From positions 1-11,539 of the forward strand of contig JAEZGP010000777.1 in NCBI GenBank assembly GCA_023437285.1: a stretch of DNA of 11,539 bases, read 5' to 3'. The translations under genes were made by a program, and so were the position numbers. Shown piece by piece: positions 1-6,542 of this stretch; the stretch's first letter is position 1, and every line of letters starts with the position of its first letter. The DNA comes from Actinomycetes bacterium. Lineage in GTDB: Bacteria > Actinomycetota > Actinomycetes > Mycobacteriales > Micromonosporaceae. The notes below the pieces were generated by a model that saw only the letters and a program-made list of their open reading frames with translations, was not told the origin of the DNA and did no database searches.

Positions 1-152
1 GACGACCGTAGTCGGGGATAGACGGATCTGAGTGGTCCTGTCATGCCCAGGCGGCCGGGACCCGCTTCCTGGTACCGCTTGGCCGCGGCGGCGGGCCCCT
101 GCCGGGCCCGACGGACGCGGGCACGCGCGACCAGCTGTTCGTGCAGGATCAT
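1..152 (-). CDS. Possible 5' end of a divergent hypothetical gene (partial)
   Basis: Reading leftward from an ATG at 152, a frame stays open for 50 codons to the window edge. A purine-rich AGGGGGG lies 6 nt before this ATG, a well-placed ribosome binding site. The product starts MILHEQLVARARVRRARQ and looks like a basic, Arg/Ala-rich helix; I do not recognise a family. Third codon positions are almost all G or C for the first 37 codons and then drop to roughly half. This could mean the frame is not coding throughout, or that it decays. The plus strand of the same stretch also holds an open frame ending in a stop at 156-158, but it has no usable start inside the window. It would be divergent from the LuxR gene. 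Treat it as a weak call. Confidence 0.3.
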   Translation of the reverse strand, partial: MILHEQLVARARVRRARQGPAAAAKRYQEAGPGRLGMTGPLRSVYPRLRS

Positions 153-153
153 G

Positions 154-212
154 CCTGACCCCCCTGACCTGACCAGGTTGTAGTCTTATCGTGCTGGCGA
201 TCCGGGGGTCAG
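154..212. promoter_or_regulatory. CTGACC/GGTCAG repeat cluster upstream of the LuxR gene
   Basis: CTGACC occurs at 155-160 and 164-169, followed by TGACC at 170-174. The reverse complement GGTCAG lies at 207-212. The outer copies form a 9-bp perfect inverted repeat, CTGACCCCC at 155-163 against GGGGGTCAG at 204-212. Between them is a short A/T-richer stretch (TTGTAGTCTTATCG, about 178-191) that could hold a promoter -10 element. Repeated hexamers in both orientations between divergent starts look like operator half-sites, perhaps for autoregulation by the downstream regulator. The binding protein is unknown. Confidence 0.3.
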
Positions 213-375
213 ACATCGGCACAGTGACGGCGCCGGCCGGTCGATGGTCGCCCGACCGAACACCGTTCCTACGTCATTTGACGCACATCATCGGCGCCGG
301 GCCGGGGCGGGGCGGGCCATCGGGTCGGAGGATCGCACCCTCGGACTCGTCGTGACATTTCTATCTATTTCATTC

Positions 376-3267
376 ATGTCCGCCGATACGAAGTATTCTC
401 TCGACGTGCTCCCCATCGATCGGCCGAATGTCTGGGTTGGACGCGAGAGCGAACTGGCGGTCCTCCACGCCGCGATCGGTGCGCTGGGCCGGGGCCTCGG
501 CTCTGTGGTCTGGGTGGAGGGTGAGGCCGGCATCGGCAAGTCGTCCATGGTGGCGGCTGCGCTGGCCACCGCTCGTGACACCGGATACCAGGTGCTGTGG
601 GGCACAGCGGACCAACTCTTCCAGCGCTTGCCGTTGGGGGTGATGCTGGACTGTCTGCGGGTACGGTCAGGCTCGCCGGATCCCCGTCGGGCGAGGATCG
701 CCGCGTTTCTGCGGGACCGGCGACCGGGCCTGTTCGAGCCGGACGACCTCGCGCACACGGCGATCGAGATGCTCGTGTCACTGGTGGACGAGTCGTGTAC
801 CGAAGGTGCGACCGTCGTGGTCGTGGACGACATTCAATGGGCGGACGAGGCGTCTTTGCTGGTGTGGCACCGCTTGGCCGTCGCGGCCGAGCAGCTTCCC
901 CTACTGCTGATCGGTATCTGCCGGGTGGGGACGGGCGGGCGGGAGGTGCGGGAACTGCGGACGGCCACCGGTCGCCGCGGCACCGTGATTTCGCTGGGTC
1001 CACTCGACGAGACCGACGTCACCGCCCTGGTCACCGACCTGATCGGCGTGGCACCCGGGCCGGTACTGACCGAATTCGCCGCACGGGCCATGGGCAACCC
1101 ACTCTACGTATGCGAGTTGGTGGACGCCCTGATCCGGGAACGGCTCGTCGGGCCCGCGGGCGAGCTGCCGGAGACCGCGCTCGACCACATACCGTTCTCG
1201 TACGCGGCCGCCCTGAACGACCGGCTCGGTGTCCTCCCCGCGCGGACCGCGCAGATGCTGCGCACCGCATCCCTCCTCGGCGGCGAGTTCCGGGTCACGG
1301 AACTGGCTGCCGTGCTGGATGTGCCCGCCTCCGAACTGGCCGAGAGCGTCCAGGACACGGTCAGCGCCGGGCTGGTCGTCAGCGTCGGCCGGGAACTGGC
1401 GTTCCGGCATCCGCTGATCCGCCAGGCCCTCTACGAGGGCATGCCCGCCGCATTGCGATCGGCACTGCACGGCGAGGCGGCCCGGGCGCTCGCCGAAACC
1501 GGCGCCGACCCGCTGCGGGTCGCGCAGCAGTTGCTCGCGGCGGACCAACCGGGCAGCGACTGGGCACGCGGCTGGATCGCTCGGACGGCATCGGTCCTGG
1601 TCGCGCAGGCGCCGGGCATCGCGGTCGAACTGCTCCAGCGAGAACTCGACCGCCCACTTCCCGATCAGGATGACCAGCAGATCCTCCTCGTCGGCCTCGC
1701 CCGGACCCTACTCAGCATGGGCCGGCATGCGGAGGCCGCGACCCGGGCCCGGCAGGCGCTGGCCCTCGCGGCAGAGCCACAGCACCACGCCGAGATGTAC
1801 TGGGTGCTGACCCGCGCCCTGTTCAGCGCCGGCGACAATGACCGGGCCATGGAGGCGGTTCGGCACGCGCTCGCGTGGCCGGAGCTTCCCGCGCTCTGGC
1901 GGGCCCGGCTGCTGGCGATGCTGGCGATGTTCCAGCGGGCCAGCACCGGCGATCTCCACGCCGCCGACGCCACCGCCCGCGAGGCGCTGGCAGCCGGCGA
2001 AGAGGCCGCCGACCAGTTCTCCATGGCTTACGCGCTGATCGACCTATGGCTGACCCACTCCGTCCGGCGCGACCACGCCGCCGCCCTGAGCCACGTCGAC
2101 CGGGCACTGGACGTGCTCGCGGAGGACCCCGAACACGCGAACCTACGGACGTACTCGCTCGACGCTCGCGTCTTCACCCTGCAGAACCTCGAGCGGTGGC
2201 CGGAGGCCGAGTCGACCCTGCGGTACCGGCGCACACTGTCCCCGGACAGGAACGATTCCGGCCAGGTGACTTCGGCGCTGACCGCGGCAGTGCTGCTCTA
2301 CTGGTTGGGCCGGTGGGACGACGCGATGGCCGAGCTGGACGCGGTCGACCTGGACGCCACCGAGATCACGTACGCAGGTCTGCGCGAACGCGGACCGATG
2401 ATGCTGCGCCACGGCGTCGCCGCGATGATCACCAGCCGGCGGGCCGAACGATCGGCGGCGGATGAGCACCTGCGCGCCGGACTCGACCTGCCCATTACGA
2501 CGATCTCGGACCGGGAAAACTCCGACTTCCTCCTTGCCGCGCACGCGCTCACCGCTGAGCAGGACGGGAATCCGCACGCCGCCGTGTCCATCCTGTCCGG
2601 CATGCTGAACCGACGGCCCGGTGAGATGACGTTGACCCACCAGTGGCTGCCCGATCTCGTGCGGATCGCACTCGACGTCGGCGACCATTCGGCTGCGGTG
2701 GCCGCGCTGCGCTCCTGCCAGTCCGAGGCCGCGGCGGAAGTGCCACCGGCGCGGGCAGCCGCCGCCAGCGACCGCTGCCGGGGACTACTCAACCGGGACC
2801 CGGCGGCGCTGCGCTCGGCCGCCGCCCACTACCGGAAGGTGGGACCATCGGTGCCTTTAGCCGGTACCTTGGAGGATCTCGCCGCCACGCTCGCCGGCAG
2901 CGGCGACGTGGCCGAGGCCCGGCTCGTGCTGAACGAAGCGGTCGACCTCTACCACACCTTCGGGGCCACCTGGGACATCCGACGCGTGGAGAACCGGCTG
3001 CGCCAACACGGCGTCCGGCGCGGCGTCCGAGGAGGACGCCCACCGCGGCCCACCAACGGCTGGGAAGCACTCACCCCAACGGAACGCCGGGTCGCCGCGA
3101 TGATCGCCGAAGGTCGTTCGACACCGCGCATCGCGCAGGACCTGTACCTGTCCCGACGCACCGTACAGACCCATGTCTCACACATCCTCGGCAAGCTCGA
3201 CATGCGCAGCCGGGTGGAGATAGCACGCGAAGCACTGCGCCACGGCGCCGATGCGACTCAGGGTTGA
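376..3267 (+). CDS. LAL-type LuxR family transcriptional regulator (AAA/STAND ATPase, HTH)
   Basis: This is a large ATP-binding LuxR regulator (LAL/MalT-like STAND protein), a cytoplasmic activator class that uses ATP binding as a switch and often controls biosynthetic or catabolic clusters. Taking the start at 376 gives 963 residues. The ATPase module opens with VGRESEL (about 21-27). Walker A is GEAGIGKS (about 49-56) and Walker B is VVVVDDIQWAD (about 147-157). A long helical, TPR-like middle (about 390-880) follows. The C-terminal LuxR helix-turn-helix spans about 894-955, beginning LTPTERRV, with recognition helix SRRTVQTHVSHILGKL. The frame also opens at an ATG at 244, which would add 44 residues. 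I prefer 376 because VGRE normally lies close to the N-terminus, and codons 244-375 have poor G/C third positions and include an A/T-rich patch (354-375). Neither start has a good ribosome site, so a leaderless message is possible. The target genes are not evident. Confidence 0.9.
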   Translation: MSADTKYSLDVLPIDRPNVWVGRESELAVLHAAIGALGRGLGSVVWVEGEAGIGKSSMVAAALATARDTGYQVLWGTADQLFQRLPLGVMLDCLRVRSGSPDPRRARIAAFLRDRRPGLFEPDDLAHTAIEMLVSLVDESCTEGATVVVVDDIQWADEASLLVWHRLAVAAEQLPLLLIGICRVGTGGREVRELRTATGRRGTVISLGPLDETDVTALVTDLIGVAPGPVLTEFAARAMGNPLYVCELVDALIRERLVGPAGELPETALDHIPFSYAAALNDRLGVLPARTAQMLRTASLLGGEFRVTELAAVLDVPASELAESVQDTVSAGLVVSVGRELAFRHPLIRQALYEGMPAALRSALHGEAARALAETGADPLRVAQQLLAADQPGSDWARGWIARTASVLVAQAPGIAVELLQRELDRPLPDQDDQQILLVGLARTLLSMGRHAEAATRARQALALAAEPQHHAEMYWVLTRALFSAGDNDRAMEAVRHALAWPELPALWRARLLAMLAMFQRASTGDLHAADATAREALAAGEEAADQFSMAYALIDLWLTHSVRRDHAAALSHVDRALDVLAEDPEHANLRTYSLDARVFTLQNLERWPEAESTLRYRRTLSPDRNDSGQVTSALTAAVLLYWLGRWDDAMAELDAVDLDATEITYAGLRERGPMMLRHGVAAMITSRRAERSAADEHLRAGLDLPITTISDRENSDFLLAAHALTAEQDGNPHAAVSILSGMLNRRPGEMTLTHQWLPDLVRIALDVGDHSAAVAALRSCQSEAAAEVPPARAAAASDRCRGLLNRDPAALRSAAAHYRKVGPSVPLAGTLEDLAATLAGSGDVAEARLVLNEAVDLYHTFGATWDIRRVENRLRQHGVRRGVRGGRPPRPTNGWEALTPTERRVAAMIAEGRSTPRIAQDLYLSRRTVQTHVSHILGKLDMRSRVEIAREALRHGADATQG

Positions 3268-3293
3268 CTCGCGATCAGGCCACATCCGATAGC
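3264..3293 (+). promoter_or_regulatory. Possible promoter for the DinB-family gene
   Basis: TTGACT at 3264-3269 overlaps the LuxR stop codon and matches the -35 consensus at five of six positions. GATAGC at 3288-3293, 18 nt further on, is a weak -10. Initiation from here would leave a leader of about 35 nt carrying the Shine-Dalgarno site. This is motif matching only. Confidence 0.25.
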
Positions 3294-3325
3294 GAAACGC
3301 GTAGCCTGGCCATAGGCGCTGGATG

Positions 3326-3330
3326 AGGAG
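3326..3330 (+). promoter_or_regulatory. Shine-Dalgarno site fixing the DinB-family start
   Basis: AGGAG at 3326-3330 lies 4 nt before the ATG at 3335. An in-frame ATG at 3323 overlaps this ribosome site and has no site of its own, so 3335 is the better start. Confidence 0.55.
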
Positions 3331-3334
3331 TCCC

Positions 3335-3841
3335 ATGGACAACCGTGAGTTGCTTACCGACCTGTTCGGGCGGCTGCCCGAGCTGGTCCAGGACGCGGTG
3401 GAAGGTCTCACCCCGGACCAGCTGTGCCAGTCGCCCGCGCCGGGAGCGAACCCGATCGGGTGGCTCGTCTGGCACCTCACCCGGGTGCAGGACGATCACG
3501 TCAGCGAACTGCTCGGCGAGGAGCAGGTCTGGGTCGGCGACGGCTGGGCCAAGCGCTTCGGCCTGGAGCCCGACGCCGCCAACACCGGGTACGCGCACAC
3601 GCCCGAGCAGGTGGCGACCGTGCGACCGGAGAGCTGGGAGGCGCTCGTGGAGTACTACGCGGCTGTCTCCGCGCGTACTCTCGCATTGATCAAGGGGTTG
3701 ACGGACGACGCGTGGGAACGGGTCGTCGACAAGCGGTGGAACCCGCCCGTGACCCTCGGCGTGCGCCTGATCAGCGTCGCGAGCGACGACCTGCAGCACG
3801 CCGGACAGGCCGCCTATGTGCGTGGCCTGCTCGGCATCTGA
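3335..3841 (+). CDS. DinB-fold family protein (DUF664 / mycothiol-dependent-like)
   Basis: This is a 168-residue protein of the DinB four-helix-bundle superfamily, whose members often bind a divalent metal and in actinobacteria include mycothiol-dependent enzymes. Visible hallmarks are GANPIGWLVWHLTRVQDDH (residues 37-55) and the C-terminal DDLQHAGQAAYVRGLL (151-166). His47 and His155 are the likely metal ligands; I cannot place the third with certainty. The length is normal for the family, with no signal peptide or membrane segment. The gene lies 67 nt after the LuxR gene on the same strand, and the gap contains a promoter-like sequence, so cotranscription is possible but not required. Substrate and reaction are unknown; thiol transfer or detoxification is the usual suggestion for this family. 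The gene runs convergently into the PLD gene, with 51 nt between stop codons and no clear terminator hairpin in them. Confidence 0.85.
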   Translation: MDNRELLTDLFGRLPELVQDAVEGLTPDQLCQSPAPGANPIGWLVWHLTRVQDDHVSELLGEEQVWVGDGWAKRFGLEPDAANTGYAHTPEQVATVRPESWEALVEYYAAVSARTLALIKGLTDDAWERVVDKRWNPPVTLGVRLISVASDDLQHAGQAAYVRGLLGI

Positions 3842-3892
3842 GCCCGTCCACCACACAACATCCCAGACCGCCGCCGTTGCCGTGGAGCCCGT

Positions 3893-5392
3893 TCAGGTAG
3901 CGCTCACTCGGACCAGTTCGGCGGGGAAGAATCCGCGACGCTCGGCCGTGTCACGCTCGCCCCACCAGGTGTTCATGAGGTCGAGGGTCGCGCCGCCCCG
4001 CGTGGGCGCCCGGACTAGCCGCAGCTTCCCACTCTCCAGCAGCCACTCTCCCCCGTTGGCGTACAGCCGGGTGAGGTCGCCGCGCTGCGCGTACAGCACC
4101 GGGGGTGTCGCCGTGGCCAGCGCGCGCCAGTCTGCTTCGTCGGCGACGACCGATACCGTCCGACTGCCCGCCCACGGCCGGCGCCACTGCGCGCCGAACG
4201 ACGCGTCGAGGCGCGCCTGGGTGGGGCCGACCGCGAAGGTGAGGTCCGCGTGGTCGATGGCGTGCAGCAGGTACCGGCGTGCCTCCGCCAGAGCCGGCAG
4301 CCCATCGAGCCGAACGCCCACCTCGACGCCGCTGGTCAGCCCGTGCTCGCTGTCGAAGTTCGCCGAGAACAGCGCGCCGTGACGGCCATCCGCGATCGCG
4401 GCCTTGGCGTGCGTCAGGCTGTCGCCGACCACGCGCACCCCCAGCTCGGCGAGCGCGGTCGCCTCCCGACGGTGCTCGGCGATGTTGTTGCGGCCCCGGC
4501 AGAGCAGGGTGACCTCCACGCCGCGCCCCCGGGCCGCCGCGATCCGTTCGTGCAGCAGGTCGACGTGTTGGGTGAGCCCGCGCAGGCCGAACGTGGCGAG
4601 CAGCAGTTCCGAACGCGCGCGGTCGACGATGTCGTGCACCGTGCGCAGGATCAGTCGCTCGTCGTCGTGCGTCCAGATCACCCCGGGACGCGGCCCGGGC
4701 TCTGGCAGCGTCGGCTCGGTTGGCGACGCGGTCGGTTCGCGCGGGGCGAGGGCGTACTCCGCGCCGGGACGCGCCTCGTGGCGGCAGCCGGCGTACCAGA
4801 GGCGGGTAAACAGCCTGGCCAGCCGGTTCACCTCGGCCGCGTCGGAGAGCACGACGCCGCTCTCGCCGGTGACCTTGCGGTGCGGACGATCCGCGAGCGC
4901 ACTGGTCTCCAGGTTGGCGCTGGACACGAGGGCGGCCTCGTCGTCGACCACGAGGAACTTCGCGTGGCACTGGTCGTGGCCACGGACGAAGACGCCGCGT
5001 CGGGTGAGCTCCTCGAAGCGGTGCCGCTGCGCGGCCTCGTCGGCCGTCGGGTTGTCCTCCAGCGCGGCCAGGCCTCGGCGTAGCCCGGCGTCGGTCCATG
5101 AGGTGATGACGTACACCCCGCCGCGCAGCCGCTCCACCGCCTCGAAGAGGGCGTCGAGCAGCGCGGCGTCGCCGATCCGAAAGCTCGCGAGGAAGATCTT
5201 CCGACGGGCGCCGCGGATAAGGTCGATGGCCGACTCGCGGATCGACGGGTCGGAGTCCCGGTAACTGAACCGGTGCTCGTACGGGCCCGGCCGCGGTTGC
5301 GCCGTAAACGGCACCGACTCTCTCGCCGGCCGCCGTAGGAAGTATCCGCCCGGTGCCACCATCGTCGCGAGGTTGAGCCGTTCGTCAGGCAT
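3893..5392 (-). CDS. Phospholipase D-superfamily protein with two HKD motifs (putative nuclease)
   Basis: This 499-residue protein is the last gene of the four-gene minus-strand operon. Two complete HxKx4D motifs are visible: HAKFLVVD (His143, Lys145, Asp150), followed by SSAN at 157-160, and HAKAAIAD (His328, Lys330, Asp335), followed by FSAN at 342-345. Two motifs in one chain suggest one active site formed within the monomer. PLD-superfamily members in bacterial defence operons usually cut DNA or RNA through a phosphohistidine intermediate; a lipid substrate cannot be excluded. A Pro-rich linker (about 215-237) joins the halves. About 110 C-terminal residues (390-499), rich in Trp and Gly, form an extra region I do not recognise. 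The start at 5392 is chosen because GAGGA (5405-5401) lies 8 nt upstream and the family fold begins soon after. The frame stays open further upstream, but that part reads as shadow of the preceding gene. It overlaps the upstream gene by 8 bp. Confidence 0.88.
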   Translation of the reverse strand: MPDERLNLATMVAPGGYFLRRPARESVPFTAQPRPGPYEHRFSYRDSDPSIRESAIDLIRGARRKIFLASFRIGDAALLDALFEAVERLRGGVYVITSWTDAGLRRGLAALEDNPTADEAAQRHRFEELTRRGVFVRGHDQCHAKFLVVDDEAALVSSANLETSALADRPHRKVTGESGVVLSDAAEVNRLARLFTRLWYAGCRHEARPGAEYALAPREPTASPTEPTLPEPGPRPGVIWTHDDERLILRTVHDIVDRARSELLLATFGLRGLTQHVDLLHERIAAARGRGVEVTLLCRGRNNIAEHRREATALAELGVRVVGDSLTHAKAAIADGRHGALFSANFDSEHGLTSGVEVGVRLDGLPALAEARRYLLHAIDHADLTFAVGPTQARLDASFGAQWRRPWAGSRTVSVVADEADWRALATATPPVLYAQRGDLTRLYANGGEWLLESGKLRLVRAPTRGGATLDLMNTWWGERDTAERRGFFPAELVRVSAT

Positions 5393-6542
5393 AGTCGAAG
5401 TCCTCGGCGGCCCGCAGCGCGTAGGCGAGCGGGTAATGGCCCAACCGCCACGCCCGGTCCAGCACCGCGGCCGGCGCGAGCCGCTTGGCCACGCCGGGCG
5501 GCAACTGCCCGGCGAGCCCGGCCAGGCGCTCGTGCACGACACCGGCCACGGATCCCGCTGTGACGGCCCCGGCGATGGCGGCGTCGACGCCGATCGCCGC
5601 GGCGGCGCCATCGTCGACGGCGGCCGCCCGCACCGACACTTCGACGATCACGTCGTCGGTTTCGATGGCTAGGCCTACCGGGACGGCAAGGTTACGGCCA
5701 ACGGCGGCGAGCAGGTCGGCGTGTTTTCCGGTGACCGCTAGCTCCCACTGTGCCGGACCGACCGGTCGGAGCTGGGGCGGCGTACCGGTCGCCTTGCGGT
5801 CGGCGACAAGGGCACGCCAGGCCGAGAGCGGTCGTTCGGTCATCGCCCGGTCGGCCCCGGACCAGGCCGCGACAAGCCGGTCAACTCCGGTCAGCTCGAT
5901 CGAGGAGACATTTTCGCCAATAGACAGTCGCACGGCGGAACCGTCGATGACCCGCGCGGTGCACCGGTACACCGGGCACAGCCCGTCGGGGAAGGCGACG
6001 GTGTCGTCGTCGCTCACGATGTTGCCAGCCCCAATAAGATCACCTACGGTACTTCCCACCAGGTCGTCGTCGACCGGATACTGGCCGATCGGCCGTACTC
6101 GGGCGCTGTCCCAGCGTCGGAGTCCCCGGCCGGACCCAGCCGGGTCAAGCAGGATCGTTTCGCCGGTCGCCGGCAGGCACACGACATCGACAGTTCGCGC
6201 TCGTTCTGCGAAAACCTCGTCGGCGCCGAGCAGGCCGGCGGCGAGGTGCGTCGGCGTACCGTCGGGGTTGAGCAACCCCGCACCCACCAGGCGGCGGCCG
6301 AGCAACGGAAACAGGCCACTCGGCAGATCGGTGACCTCGGTAAACTCGGCCGGCGCGGCCGGTCCGAACGTCGCGGCCAGCTCGAGCACGAAGCGTTCCA
6401 TCGAGGTGAGCCGTAGCGCTGCCTGCTCGCGCGCGGGAACGCCCCGCCACCAACGCACCGGCACCAGCGCCTCAGCGACGATCACGCGCGTGTCCTCGGC
6501 GATGTCGGGGGCGCGGTCGACCACGCGGAAGACCGCGCTCAC
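5385..6542 (-). CDS. Unrecognised 385-residue operon protein with possible N-terminal winged helix
   Basis: I do not recognise this family. The protein has 385 residues, with no signal peptide or membrane span. Residues about 45-110 (AALRLTSMERFVLELAATFG through a Leu/Gly-rich stretch ending HLAAGLLGADE) resemble a winged-helix module by pattern of helices and a wing-like NPDGTPTH turn. The middle looks beta-rich, with acidic loops (VDDD, SDDD), and the C-terminal third is Ala-rich and helical. No nuclease, kinase or ATPase motif is visible. It starts with GTG at 6542, and its GTGA overlaps the helicase stop by 4 bp. A GAAGGA site sits only 3 nt before the start, so reinitiation by terminating ribosomes is likely. 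Its stop overlaps the PLD start by 8 bp. Third-position G/C is slightly lower than in its neighbours around 5900-6060. A bridging or nucleic-acid-binding subunit between helicase and PLD protein is a reasonable guess. Confidence 0.8.
   Translation of the reverse strand: MSAVFRVVDRAPDIAEDTRVIVAEALVPVRWWRGVPAREQAALRLTSMERFVLELAATFGPAAPAEFTEVTDLPSGLFPLLGRRLVGAGLLNPDGTPTHLAAGLLGADEVFAERARTVDVVCLPATGETILLDPAGSGRGLRRWDSARVRPIGQYPVDDDLVGSTVGDLIGAGNIVSDDDTVAFPDGLCPVYRCTARVIDGSAVRLSIGENVSSIELTGVDRLVAAWSGADRAMTERPLSAWRALVADRKATGTPPQLRPVGPAQWELAVTGKHADLLAAVGRNLAVPVGLAIETDDVIVEVSVRAAAVDDGAAAAIGVDAAIAGAVTAGSVAGVVHERLAGLAGQLPPGVAKRLAPAAVLDRAWRLGHYPLAYALRAAEDFDYA
5401..5405 (-). promoter_or_regulatory. Shine-Dalgarno site fixing the PLD-protein start
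   Basis: On the minus strand, GAGGA (5405 to 5401) lies 8 nt before the ATG at 5392, inside the end of the upstream gene. This is the best-spaced ribosome site in the operon. It decides the start against a longer open frame reaching 5611. Confidence 0.65.

Noticed and set aside
12..158. Plus-strand open frame ending RFLVPLGRGGGPLPGPT... with a stop at 156-158, possibly the tail of a gene.
   Set aside because: It is preceded by an in-frame stop at 9-11 and has no good start, so an intact gene tail would need to begin inside the window. The opposite strand has a better start and ribosome site.
597..1673. A 358-residue plus-strand frame inside the LuxR gene.
   Set aside because: Its translation is Arg/Gly-rich with no domain, in an alternative frame of a gene with clear Walker and HTH motifs.
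2643..3326. A 227-residue plus-strand frame overlapping the LuxR C-terminus.
   Set aside because: Arg/Pro-rich low-complexity product; the LuxR helix-turn-helix is encoded in the other frame over the same bases.
3842..3892. Bidirectional terminator between the convergent DinB and PLD genes.
   Set aside because: The 51 nt contain no clear stem with a stable loop or T-run on either strand.
4250..5264. Long plus-strand frames opposite the PLD gene (277 and 286 residues).
   Set aside because: They mirror the high-GC codon pattern of the minus-strand gene, which has both HKD motifs and a ribosome site. Their products are low-complexity and have no recognisable domain.
5393..5611. N-terminal extension of the PLD protein to 572 residues.
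   Set aside because: The added residues are Pro/Arg/Ser-rich shadow of the upstream gene. The ATG at 5392 has a good ribosome site and begins a normal-looking protein.
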